NCBI RefSeq assembly: GCF_004345265.1
Contig: NZ_SLUM01000015.1
Coordinates: 1-64,000 of the forward strand
Length of the DNA stretch: 64,000 nt
Reading direction: 5' to 3'
From: Allofournierella massiliensis
GTDB taxonomy: Bacteria > Bacillota > Clostridia > Oscillospirales > Ruminococcaceae
The notes beneath the pieces are model-generated. The model saw nothing but the letters and a program-made list of their open reading frames with translations. It was not told the DNA's origin and did no database searches. Shown here piece by piece: positions 34,734-43,360 of the stretch (within the stretch, counting starts at the first letter, position 1; every line of letters begins with the position of its first letter). Both the position numbers and the translations under genes were made by a program.

Positions 34734-36847
34734 GCGGCTTCACCTCCTACGATAGCCTGTACCATTGTCAATATCTCTTTTCTCGGCCGGGGTTCATACT
34801 TCACCAAATCCCCGCACAGTTCAAAGAATTGCTGCATTTCCTCTGCTGCAAGGGTCTGACCACAGCCTTTCGGCCATTCCAGCAGCTTTTCATAGACTAT
34901 ATCCAGCGCCATATCTCTTGACTCGCCATAGCGATATCCACGCAAAAATAGCGCCAAAGATTTTGCGCTGCCGTCATAATGCTGTTCCAGTTTTTCCTGG
35001 CGCTCCATGCTCTCCCGCTGCCGCCGGCATTCCTTTTCCTGCTCTTCTTTTTCAGCAGCAGCTTTCCGGTCAGTCTCTATTTCATCTTTGGAGTAGAGTT
35101 GCTCCTTCAACTGCCTTGCCTCACCGCTGTTGCAGGCGCCACGGGCCAAAAGCAGCCGTAAGACAGACGCCAACAACGGCTTTTCATAGATGTGCTGTAC
35201 TTCTGGGTTCTTGAGCGCACAGAGGACAAACGAATCATATTCTTTCGGTTCCATCTGGAAGAATGAGGCATCGATCCAGTCAAACAGCTGACGATACTGC
35301 TCCGCCGTAAGGAACGGACGGGTCATCGACATCCTGAAGGCGCTTCTGCTGTAATAGCCTTCCTCCTGGACAAAACTTTTGTGGAAACAGAACCCGTCTC
35401 CAAAGATCTTCCGGAGCTGGGAAAGTGTGTACTGGCTGAACAGCTTTTGCGCAAAGCGGTAGCACCGCCAGCTGGAGATTTTCAGCGCATACTCCTTCAA
35501 AAGCTTCAAAGGATAGGAATCATTCCCGTCGCCCTTATGCTGCTCAAAGAACTGCCACAAATCAATCTCCTTGCGTTCCACCAGCAAAGCAAAGCTGCGA
35601 AGGCCATTCCATTGGTAGCTGTCAAAATACTCGGCGTACTCTGCGCCGGTCAGATCCCGATAACGTGCCAGCCAGCGCCGCAGCGGAATCGCCGCTTGGG
35701 AGTGGAGCATCTGTTCGGTGAACAGTTCCATATAGGGCTCCTTGTCCAACTCCTTTGCCAATATGTCATACTGCGGATCGAATACATCAAAGCGATAGGG
35801 GAACCGTTTTTGAATCTCCAGATTCATCCAGAGGATGGTACGGGGCGCCGTGGGGGCAAGTCCTGGCTGGACAGCTGCCCACAAGTCCGAATAGCCTTCA
35901 TATTTGATCTCAAAGCTTCCGTAAAACCGAAACAACCAGCCGATGTACGCATAGATTTCTTTCGGCTGTTCCTCCGAATGGTTCAACAAGGTCTGGACAC
36001 AGGCTGTTGCAATCTTTTCTGCCGTGATCCCTTTAGCCGAGAGCCGGTCTGGTATCCGGTCTGCCCACATTGCCAGAGAGTTTGCCAGCGCGATCTCCTC
36101 CGTGCTGTATCCAACAGTGCGCAGAACAGTAAACTCCCGGCTGTCAGCCTTCATGTTCATATAGGGCAGCTTCATCAGCGTCCGCAGTACAAGATCCGCC
36201 TTGCCTCGATAGCGTTTGACCTCTTTGGTATAGATACGGATGAACCACTCCAGCACGCCAAAATTCCATTCCAGGGAGAGTGTTCTGTCCGGCCCAAACA
36301 GCCGTATCAACTGCGGCCGCATGGCCCTGTAGCCGTCCTCCGGGTCATCAAACAGGGAGAGCACAAACAGCGCCTCTTCTGTTCTCACATATTCTCTGAC
36401 GGCCAATTCATCCAGCCGCGCGCGGCGCTTAGTGGCGTCGTCTTCCAGCAGATAGAGCGCACCTTGCAGGTAAACATCAGTCCCATCAGCCCTGCGAAGT
36501 TTCTGCAGGAAATTGTTCCGCTGATTGCCCACAAACATTGTGCTATCCTGAATCTGGCGAGTGTAGCCCAAGGCCAGTGCCAGCGAGCGGAGGATGCGCA
36601 GATCCGATCCCAGCTTTTCCTCAAAACGCTCCAGCACTTCGCCAGGGTAGCGCAGATTATGAGGCTCAAAATAGCCGGACACATTCTGTTCTTCCTGCCA
36701 GATCTGTATTGCTTTCAGCTGGCGGTATGTTATTCTGGCCTCATCGTTCTGGGCCGTCCGCACGATCAGTTCAGCAAAGGCATGATACAGCGTAAGGTCA
36801 ATGACATTCTGGTAGGCGCTGTATGCCGGTAGGATTTCCTGGATCAC
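34730..36847 (-). CDS. Large uncharacterised helical protein (705 residues)
   Basis: A 705-residue protein, probably a helical-repeat fold judging by evenly spaced Leu/Ala/Trp and Tyr-rich segments. No catalytic motif is evident. A charged coiled-coil stretch rich in Glu, Lys and Arg lies at about residues 595-635 (KAAAEKEEQEKECRRQRESMERQEKLEQ). It is the first of three overlapping genes and is preceded by a small gene with its own ribosome site. Function unknown. Confidence 0.7.
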   Translation of the reverse strand: MIQEILPAYSAYQNVIDLTLYHAFAELIVRTAQNDEARITYRQLKAIQIWQEEQNVSGYFEPHNLRYPGEVLERFEEKLGSDLRILRSLALALGYTRQIQDSTMFVGNQRNNFLQKLRRADGTDVYLQGALYLLEDDATKRRARLDELAVREYVRTEEALFVLSLFDDPEDGYRAMRPQLIRLFGPDRTLSLEWNFGVLEWFIRIYTKEVKRYRGKADLVLRTLMKLPYMNMKADSREFTVLRTVGYSTEEIALANSLAMWADRIPDRLSAKGITAEKIATACVQTLLNHSEEQPKEIYAYIGWLFRFYGSFEIKYEGYSDLWAAVQPGLAPTAPRTILWMNLEIQKRFPYRFDVFDPQYDILAKELDKEPYMELFTEQMLHSQAAIPLRRWLARYRDLTGAEYAEYFDSYQWNGLRSFALLVERKEIDLWQFFEQHKGDGNDSYPLKLLKEYALKISSWRCYRFAQKLFSQYTLSQLRKIFGDGFCFHKSFVQEEGYYSRSAFRMSMTRPFLTAEQYRQLFDWIDASFFQMEPKEYDSFVLCALKNPEVQHIYEKPLLASVLRLLLARGACNSGEARQLKEQLYSKDEIETDRKAAAEKEEQEKECRRQRESMERQEKLEQHYDGSAKSLALFLRGYRYGESRDMALDIVYEKLLEWPKGCGQTLAAEEMQQFFELCGDLVKYEPRPRKEILTMVQAIVGGEAA

Positions 36848-36868
36848 GAGATTTCCCTCCTTTTTCTT

Positions 36869-37093
36869 TTACTGCAGCCAATACCCGCCAGTGGAGTAGT
36901 TCCATTCAATCGTCCCATCTTCATAGATCTGAGGGCCATGGGCAGTCAGGCTCCAGCCGTCGGACAGCCTCGTGAAGTAAGCTATCGTTTCACAGGGGCG
37001 GATGCCCTTTACACGGTCGGTACAGCGATATTGACTGCCATTGCGGTTGGTGTAAATATGATTGACAACGGGAATAAAATATTTTTTCTCCAT
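36869..37093 (-). CDS. Small uncharacterised protein (74 residues)
   Basis: Begins MEKKYFIPVVNHIYTNRNGS and is rich in Tyr, Trp and Gly, with two cysteines. ATG 37093 follows GGAGG. No recognised family; located between the ligase gene and the trio of large unknown genes. Confidence 0.6.
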   Translation of the reverse strand: MEKKYFIPVVNHIYTNRNGSQYRCTDRVKGIRPCETIAYFTRLSDGWSLTAHGPQIYEDGTIEWNYSTGGYWLQ

Positions 37094-37117
37094 TTGAAGT
37101 TCCTCCATCAAAAGTAT

Positions 37118-37147
37118 GGGGAGAGGGCCGCAAGCGGCTCTCTCCCC
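37118..37147 (-). terminator. Intra-operon hairpin
   Basis: GGGGAGAGGGCCGC and GCGGCTCTCTCCCC form a long perfect stem between the ligase gene and the next gene. No long U tract, so it may be a processing or partial termination site. Confidence 0.6.
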
Positions 37148-37174
37148 ATTTTCAAACATTGATGACTCAGTGTG

Positions 37175-39196
37175 TCACGCCACGCCGGCCATACGGAAAA
37201 ATTCTTCCGGCATCAGCACCGGGATACCCAACTCCCGCGCTTTGGACAGCTTGCTGCCGGCCTTCTCACCGCAAACCAGATAATTGGTCTTGCGGGTCAC
37301 CGAACTGCCGGCCACCGCCCCCAGCGAGGCGATCAGGCTGTTCATCTCGTCGCGGGTGTAGGGCTCCACCTTGCCAGTCACTACAATCGTCTTTCCAGCA
37401 AAAGGATTGCTTTGATCGGTCGCCTGGTTTTCAGCGGCGGCCGGTTTCTGAATATTCATCATCATCTGTAATTCCTCCCAAACACAAAAATTATCTTCAT
37501 CGCAGAACCATTCATGGATGTTGTTGTGCAGCGTATCTCCGAAATCCGGGAGCTGACGAAAATCGTAACCCGCATAGACGGCATCCCGGAATTCCTCAAG
37601 GCTGCCGTGAAATTCCCGGCACAGAACACCGCTGGCTGTGTTGCCTATCATGGGAATGTCCATGGCGATCACATACCGTTCAAAAGTGGTGTTACGGCTC
37701 GCCTGGATGGCGGCCCACAGGCGCTGCCAGGACTTTTCGCCGAACCCCTCCATACGAATGAGATCATCCTTGTGCTGGTCCAGACTGTAAATGTCCATGT
37801 AGCTGTGAATCCAGCCGCGGCCGATCAGCTTTTCCAGGGTCGCCTCGGACAGTCCCTCGATATTCATCGCCTTCTTGCTGACAAAATGGACAAACTGCTT
37901 GAGTTTCCGCGTCTCACAGGCGGCATTGTCGCAGAACAAAGTCTTAATGATCCGCTCCTTGCCATTTTCGTCCCGTCCCTTGGTTTCGTGGATACGGGTG
38001 GGCTGCCCGCAGCAGGGGCACTGGTGCGGAAATACTCCATCCAGACTGAAACTGCCTCGGTCGATATTTTCTTCCACATGCGGAATGATCATATTCCGCT
38101 TGCTGACCAGAATGCGGTTGCCCGGCATCAGCTCCAGGTCCTCAATGAAGGACAGATTGTGAAGGCTGGCCCGCGATACCTCACACCCCTCGATTTCTAC
38201 CGGGGCAAAGACAGCCACCGGCGCAATCTCTCCAGTCCGTCCCGGCGTCCATTCAATGGAACGAAGCGTTGTTTCAAAAAGCTCGTCCTCAAACTTGAAT
38301 GCCAGACCATCCTTGTAATGATGCCCTGTGCGCCCGCGGCTTTTGGAAAAGGCGATGTCATTGTAGGTTACAACAATACCGTCGATAGGGATATCGCTGT
38401 CTTTCGCATATTGCTGCAGCTGCTTGATGCCATCCTCAGTCTCTTCCTGCGTCAATGGCCGCTTGGTCACCAGATATTTGCAGGGATTGAAGCCTAATTT
38501 TTGAATCTCCTTGAGGCGTTCTGACTTTCGGGGCAGGTCATCAAAGCCCACCAAAACGCTGAACGGCATAAAGGTCACACACCGTCCCATACACTCTCCG
38601 GCATCCCGCAGGCGCACCGATCCGGCCGCTAAATTGCGGCCATTCTTGTAGGTCTCACCGTTTTCGTCCACTATCGAAGTGTTCAGCCGCTCGAAATCAC
38701 TGGGGCGGATGAACGCCTCCCCAGTGACCACCAGGCGCCCCTGATACTGGATGCGGGCCGGGATGCCGCTGATAGCTCTGGTGTTGTGGGTGACGATTTC
38801 ACCCACATCGCCGTCCCCCCGCGTAGCAGCCTCCATCAGTACGCCGCCCTCATAGGTCAGCTTGATGGTGAGGCCGTCCAGTTTGAGCATGAACATCACC
38901 TGATGCTCGCCCATAAACCGGCACAGCTCCAGACTGCTTTTCACCTTGTCCAGCGAAAGGAGCGGGATCTCATGGGTGGCTTTCTCCAGCTTGCCCACCA
39001 CGGGATAGCCCACGGTGGTCGTGGGAGAATTCGCCATCTGAACGCCAGTTTCTTTTTCCAGGCTCTGAAGCTCGTCAAAGAGCCGGTCATAGACCTCATC
39101 GCTGACGCTGGGATTGTTGTGGTTATAGTATTCGTTGCGATAGCGGTTGAGCCGATCCGTCAGTTCCCGCTGCTTCCTCAAAATAGTTTGATCCAT
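37175..39196 (-). CDS. ligA: NAD-dependent DNA ligase
   Basis: A 673-residue LigA-type ligase. The N-terminal NAD-binding Ia region (RYRNEYYNHNNPSVSDEVYDRLF) is followed by the active-site lysine motif KLDG (about residue 108), the OB fold, a zinc site (CPCCGQPT...CDNAACETRKL), helix-hairpin-helix repeats and a C-terminal BRCT domain (GKTIVVTGKVEPYTRDEMNSLIASLGA). All catalytic parts seem intact, so it can seal nicks using NAD. This is an extra ligase besides the expected host enzyme. It overlaps the preceding gene by one base. Confidence 0.94.
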   Translation of the reverse strand: MDQTILRKQRELTDRLNRYRNEYYNHNNPSVSDEVYDRLFDELQSLEKETGVQMANSPTTTVGYPVVGKLEKATHEIPLLSLDKVKSSLELCRFMGEHQVMFMLKLDGLTIKLTYEGGVLMEAATRGDGDVGEIVTHNTRAISGIPARIQYQGRLVVTGEAFIRPSDFERLNTSIVDENGETYKNGRNLAAGSVRLRDAGECMGRCVTFMPFSVLVGFDDLPRKSERLKEIQKLGFNPCKYLVTKRPLTQEETEDGIKQLQQYAKDSDIPIDGIVVTYNDIAFSKSRGRTGHHYKDGLAFKFEDELFETTLRSIEWTPGRTGEIAPVAVFAPVEIEGCEVSRASLHNLSFIEDLELMPGNRILVSKRNMIIPHVEENIDRGSFSLDGVFPHQCPCCGQPTRIHETKGRDENGKERIIKTLFCDNAACETRKLKQFVHFVSKKAMNIEGLSEATLEKLIGRGWIHSYMDIYSLDQHKDDLIRMEGFGEKSWQRLWAAIQASRNTTFERYVIAMDIPMIGNTASGVLCREFHGSLEEFRDAVYAGYDFRQLPDFGDTLHNNIHEWFCDEDNFCVWEELQMMMNIQKPAAAENQATDQSNPFAGKTIVVTGKVEPYTRDEMNSLIASLGAVAGSSVTRKTNYLVCGEKAGSKLSKARELGIPVLMPEEFFRMAGVA

Positions 39197-39516
39197 TATG
39201 CTGCCTCCTTGTCCAGAACACGAAACGCCATGATCAGCGTTTCCGCCGTCTTTGTTTGATTCATGTATGAGCTGCATACGCCATCCTCAAATGACCAAGT
39301 GCTGGCCGCTCCCCACCACATCACGGAGCCGCGCCCTTCGTTCGCCGCGTTGATGCGGGGAGCAGGCGGATTAAGAATTTTGGTGTAAAAACCCTGAGTA
39401 TTTGCCAGTGTGACCTCCCGCAGTTCCCCAACACATCCAGGCCGGCAATGGTCGGTGACCACCAGCCGAGTGCCAGGCCGCAGCGTGCGCTTGAGCTGGT
39501 TTAGATTTTTAATCAT
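39196..39516 (-). CDS. Uncharacterised protein (106 residues)
   Basis: A 106-residue soluble protein (MIKNLNQLKRTLRPGTRLVVTDHCRPGCVGELREVT...) likely with a small beta-barrel N-terminus. The stop and the ligase start share a base (TAATG), so the two are coupled. No family recognised. Confidence 0.65.
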   Translation of the reverse strand: MIKNLNQLKRTLRPGTRLVVTDHCRPGCVGELREVTLANTQGFYTKILNPPAPRINAANEGRGSVMWWGAASTWSFEDGVCSSYMNQTKTAETLIMAFRVLDKEAA

Positions 39517-40051
39517 GTCTGCCTCCGTTTGGTATAAGAGCCGCTTCCTGTATTTCCAGCATCCATGTGCTGGAAATTCCTAAGTAAAAAGGATGCCTAT
39601 ATGAAAATATCAGGCCCTCTCTGCCATCTGGGAGCAAACGGTCGTCCTCCCATATAATCGGTGGACCACAGATAATATCCGCGGCTTTCTGAGCTTTGAT
39701 ATTCAAGACACTTTTCTTCATCTGCCTGCGGAGCTCATCTTTATCACGGCTTACGGCCATGACCTTAGTTCCGCGAAATCCATCGTCATCCCAGGCAAGA
39801 ACAAGAGCATACAGCGACGCGGTCTCAGACTTTGTTTTTGAGCCCTGAGTTTGTTCACGGCCAACTGCGTACCGCCCAAAATTCAATTCCTGAATGATCC
39901 GCAGGATAGCGTCATCATCCTCCCACGGCGCAAAGAGGGTGGTTCGTCCGGGGCCCTCTCCCACATGTACCCTTACGGTTTTATCGTAGATCTGCATCAG
40001 CACATCGGGGCGCTGGGCGCAGACTACGGCCAAATTTCCAAGCTGTTTCAT
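39509..40051 (-). CDS. Uncharacterised protein (180 residues)
   Basis: A 180-residue soluble protein with an acidic patch (WEDDDAILR, AWDDDGFRG) and no recognised domain. It overlaps the next gene by 8 bp. Position within the replication operon suggests a DNA-related accessory role. Confidence 0.65.
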   Translation of the reverse strand: MKQLGNLAVVCAQRPDVLMQIYDKTVRVHVGEGPGRTTLFAPWEDDDAILRIIQELNFGRYAVGREQTQGSKTKSETASLYALVLAWDDDGFRGTKVMAVSRDKDELRRQMKKSVLNIKAQKAADIICGPPIIWEDDRLLPDGREGLIFSYRHPFYLGISSTWMLEIQEAALIPNGGRHD

Positions 40052-40063
40052 TGATTCCTCCTT

Positions 40064-40546
40064 TTATTCCACTCGCAGCCAGATCACGATGGGCCGCTTG
40101 AGGTCAGCTGTCACATAATTCTTTCGCACATTGACGGGGCGGTAATATCCATCCAGTTCGCACTCCGTACTCTGCTCAATACGCCCTTCGTCCCTGGCAA
40201 GATGTTGCCGAAATGAACGCAGGGTGTGCAGGCGTACCGCCAGCGGATCGCTTTCCCGGCATAACAGGTCAGCACAATACACATAGCGGCGCGGTTCTTC
40301 TTTGAGCATAAAGCCATAAGTCATATACCGATGGCAACGATGCCCCTTTGCCCGTTCAATGTGTTTCAAAAAGGCCACGCCGGCTTTTCCGCCCTGAGTC
40401 AAACAGATGTTTCCTAATTGGCCGCGCTGGTCAGATGTCAGTGGAATCTCCATTTTCTTCTGACCTTGCAAACCTTTGTAGGCACGAAAGAGCTCCGGTG
40501 CGTAACGACAACCGCGGATTTCATACCAAAACATGCTATTGCTCAT
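40064..40546 (-). CDS. Uncharacterised protein (160 residues)
   Basis: A 160-residue basic protein (MSNSMFWYEIRGCRYAPELFRAYKGLQGQKK...) with scattered cysteines and histidines. Family unknown. A hairpin separates it from the PcfJ gene upstream. Confidence 0.65.
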   Translation of the reverse strand: MSNSMFWYEIRGCRYAPELFRAYKGLQGQKKMEIPLTSDQRGQLGNICLTQGGKAGVAFLKHIERAKGHRCHRYMTYGFMLKEEPRRYVYCADLLCRESDPLAVRLHTLRSFRQHLARDEGRIEQSTECELDGYYRPVNVRKNYVTADLKRPIVIWLRVE

Positions 40547-40569
40547 AAAACCTCCTTCCTAATACAGCT

Positions 40570-40597
40570 GGCCGGACGCCCCAAAGGACGCCCGGCC
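40570..40597 (-). terminator. Hairpin after the PcfJ-like gene
   Basis: GGCCGG-CGcC and GaCG-CCGGCC arms around CCCAAAG, directly after the PcfJ stop. It is likely a partial terminator within the operon. Confidence 0.6.
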
Positions 40598-40609
40598 ATT
40601 GCTCTTTTC

Positions 40610-42802
40610 TCACGCAGCCGCAGGAAGTTCCTGCTGCTGCATGACTTCTTTGTTTTCCATCAAGTCCGCCAAAAGTACATCTGCCAGCAGACATCCAGCA
40701 AGATGCCCGGTGTGGATGATTACACGGTCTTTCTGCATCTGGATAAATTCCTCTTTCCTCAGTTCGCGGCTCCGCGCTGCCAACTTCAGATCGCGGCGGG
40801 TAAGACGCGCTGTTATGGCTTTCTGCCATTTCAGCAGAAATTCACTCGCCTGTTCAATGTCCTCATATTGGCGGTCGAACAGGGTTCGTTTCTGTCGTAC
40901 CGTACCATCCGGCTCAATTTCCAGCGTGTAATAGGGATCTCCCGGCTCATTCGTCCGGCGCAGGAACATGATGAAGCTTTCCTGGCGTTCTATACGCTCA
41001 TAATATCGCTCACCGCTGCCGTCGTTTCCCACACAATGGTGGAGCATTCGGCCTTCTTTGATGATCTCAAAGATGTTTTGGGGCGCAAGTACCGTATAGT
41101 CTTCATCCGCGTAAGCATATTTTTTTTGCAATTCCATACAGATGGCATTGACATGGGGATATTTCGCCGCCATTTTCGCCGCCTGTTCTTCAAGACTCCC
41201 TGCCTCGCTCTGGATGACCAGTTCATCATGCCGCTGGCGCAGTTTGCGCACACGGTAGATGATCTCGTCACTGGTGTCGTAGTGCAGTCGCTCTGCCATA
41301 GCAAGATAGTCCTGCCAAGTGAACAGTGCCTGTCTACAGCTGCCGTCAAAGTACTGTTTTTGTTTCTGCAGGTAATTTTTTATCTGAACCAGGCTCATGC
41401 GATCTGAAATGAATATCAAATCTCTGGCTGTGATCCGTTCTTTTTTGAGCCAGGCCAGCATATCATCGGAGACATTTTGGCCGGTCCGCTTTTCGAGCTG
41501 CAACCATGCCAGGTCTTCCGTATCACCGTCTATCTGTCTCAAACGCTGGAATCTGGAGCCATCTAACCCCAAGGCCCGAATCAGTCGCGGCTCATCCGGA
41601 TAAAGGATCTGTTTCCGAACACTATCCGTGCGTTCAAAGCACTCCTTTGTCAGTGCCGGCAAGCCCGCCTTCCAGATCTGCTCCATCTTCGGCACATGTT
41701 TCCAAACAGCCAAATACTTCTCTGGGTCGGTCACTGGATGCTTGCGCAGCCACTCTACGAGCCCCGTACCGCGCAGTTCTTCCCGCTCCATGCAGGGCAG
41801 GCTCTTTCCATATACGCGGCCTCTTTCATCTCCATGGTAACCATAGTAGCAGGGTTTACCGGCAATCCAGCGTGTCTCCCTCTGGCAATACATACCCCAA
41901 TAGTAGGAACGGATCTCTCCGCTGCGGTCATAAATTGAACGGCGCAATTCATGCCAATAGGGTTCGCTGCGGGGCAGGCTTTCTTTTCGGTAAGTCCGGT
42001 CTGCCTTGAATTCACGGAGGACGAAACCATCCCTGCACCGCTGGATCAGATAGGCATAGTACCTGTCTGTTCGGATGTAGCCAGCACGCCCAAACGCCTT
42101 GAATACGATGGGATGCCGGCAGCAGGAACAGCGCCCTTTCTTATTGTGATACGGGTGCCCGGTTATCGGGACCTCTTTTCCGCAGAAGGTACAGTATCCG
42201 GATTTCGCTCCGCCGCGCTTATAGTGATAGAAGATGAAATTTTCCCGTACAGCCACTTTATCAATCCAGCGCAGCCAATCCTTGGGTAAGTCCGGCACCT
42301 GAGCCAAATCCTGATCCCATGGGTCAGTAATTCGCTTGTGATGCCGCTCCAACTGTTCGTCCCGCACATTTCTCTGAAAATCAAGAATGCCGAGGTATCC
42401 ACCGCGCTCCCCAGAAAAGTAATCCTGCACTATGGCGGCATCTTCCTCGGTGAACCAGCAGGTACCATAATAGTTTCTTCCCGGCCAATCCAACCTGTCC
42501 AACTTGGCCTCTCGCCATTTTTTCTCTAAATGGTCGTAGGTCAAAAACCGGCGTGCTTTTTTGTCGAGGAACACCTCATAGGCGGGGTTACTGCCATCCA
42601 GCCGCAGATGATCCGGAAGATAAAAAGCCGCTTTGAGAATGCCATCCTGAACGAGACAATTCATGTACGGGTAGTACATACGCTCAACATAAGTGTAGCC
42701 ATAGGGGCTCTTATGCTGCTTAGGATCATCCTTGATTGCCGCTTGTTTCATCTCTGGCGTTGCCGTCAATCTCGGCATTGCCAGAAGTGCAGATTTCTTC
42801 AA
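40610..42802 (-). CDS. PcfJ-like protein
   Basis: A 730-residue protein with the PcfJ signature in its C-terminal third: IFEIIKEGRMLHHCVGNDGSGERYYERIERQESFIMFLRR and YYTLEIEPDGTVRQKRTLFDRQYE. A cysteine-rich zinc region lies nearer the N-terminus (YCTFCGKEVPI...GRCSCCRHPIVF). PcfJ is encoded with pcfK in conjugative plasmid pCF10 and many clostridial elements; its biochemical role is unknown. The start is a TTG at 42802, one base after the preceding stop, with ATG 42778 as an alternative. A PcfK-like gene lies two genes upstream. Confidence 0.88.
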   Translation of the reverse strand: MKKSALLAMPRLTATPEMKQAAIKDDPKQHKSPYGYTYVERMYYPYMNCLVQDGILKAAFYLPDHLRLDGSNPAYEVFLDKKARRFLTYDHLEKKWREAKLDRLDWPGRNYYGTCWFTEEDAAIVQDYFSGERGGYLGILDFQRNVRDEQLERHHKRITDPWDQDLAQVPDLPKDWLRWIDKVAVRENFIFYHYKRGGAKSGYCTFCGKEVPITGHPYHNKKGRCSCCRHPIVFKAFGRAGYIRTDRYYAYLIQRCRDGFVLREFKADRTYRKESLPRSEPYWHELRRSIYDRSGEIRSYYWGMYCQRETRWIAGKPCYYGYHGDERGRVYGKSLPCMEREELRGTGLVEWLRKHPVTDPEKYLAVWKHVPKMEQIWKAGLPALTKECFERTDSVRKQILYPDEPRLIRALGLDGSRFQRLRQIDGDTEDLAWLQLEKRTGQNVSDDMLAWLKKERITARDLIFISDRMSLVQIKNYLQKQKQYFDGSCRQALFTWQDYLAMAERLHYDTSDEIIYRVRKLRQRHDELVIQSEAGSLEEQAAKMAAKYPHVNAICMELQKKYAYADEDYTVLAPQNIFEIIKEGRMLHHCVGNDGSGERYYERIERQESFIMFLRRTNEPGDPYYTLEIEPDGTVRQKRTLFDRQYEDIEQASEFLLKWQKAITARLTRRDLKLAARSRELRKEEFIQMQKDRVIIHTGHLAGCLLADVLLADLMENKEVMQQQELPAAA

Positions 42803-42803
42803 C

Positions 42804-43349
42804 TCAATTCACCATCCTTTTCTCAAGATCAGCCCCATACCAAATTCCCGGAAGAAGCGTTTTCCCATCAATGGTCGCCACCACGATCTGCTGAATCAAA
42901 CCGGTCGTGGCGTCCTCTTTGGCAAAAGCCAGCACATCGCCTTTCTGCCCTCCCTTTGCAATGGGGTCGGCGCCGCGCACCGCCGCATAACCGCTCCATG
43001 CCACGGCCTTGTCCTTTTGCACATGGCTGTTCCGCTTCCGTTTGGGGTGGTCTGCCATGAAAGCAAGGCCATGGAGGAATAATTCCTTTTTCGTCAGCCG
43101 TTTCAAAATAGTCAGTTCGGTACAAGAGATTTTGGAATCAACTGCATCCTCATCAATATCTCCGCCGGCATCGACAATATAGTATTCCGCATGGTCTACA
43201 TCCGAATAGTAACTCAGGCAGTCCAGCGGGTCCTCCGCACAGTGAAAACCATTTTGAGCGCAGTTCGCCTTCTCCGTTACATTCAGTCCCATCTGGAACT
43301 GGTAGCCGCGGCAAATCAAGCCGGGAAGAAATCCTTTATATGCAATCAT
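42804..43349 (-). CDS. DUF7666-like protein
   Basis: A 181-residue protein whose N-terminus (AYKGFLPGLICRGYQFQMGLN...NGFHCAEDPLDCLSYY) matches the DUF7666 pattern known from phage and mobile-element genomes. The C-terminal part (about residues 95-180) is less conserved. No activity is established for the family. It sits between the PcfK-like and PcfJ-like genes. Confidence 0.7.
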   Translation of the reverse strand: MIAYKGFLPGLICRGYQFQMGLNVTEKANCAQNGFHCAEDPLDCLSYYSDVDHAEYYIVDAGGDIDEDAVDSKISCTELTILKRLTKKELFLHGLAFMADHPKRKRNSHVQKDKAVAWSGYAAVRGADPIAKGGQKGDVLAFAKEDATTGLIQQIVVATIDGKTLLPGIWYGADLEKRMVN

Positions 43350-43360
43350 GCTGCACCCCT

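Noticed and set aside
35381-36832. 483-residue plus-strand frame opposite the 705-residue gene
   Set aside because: The minus-strand gene is tightly overlapped with its neighbours and has proper starts; this frame has neither.
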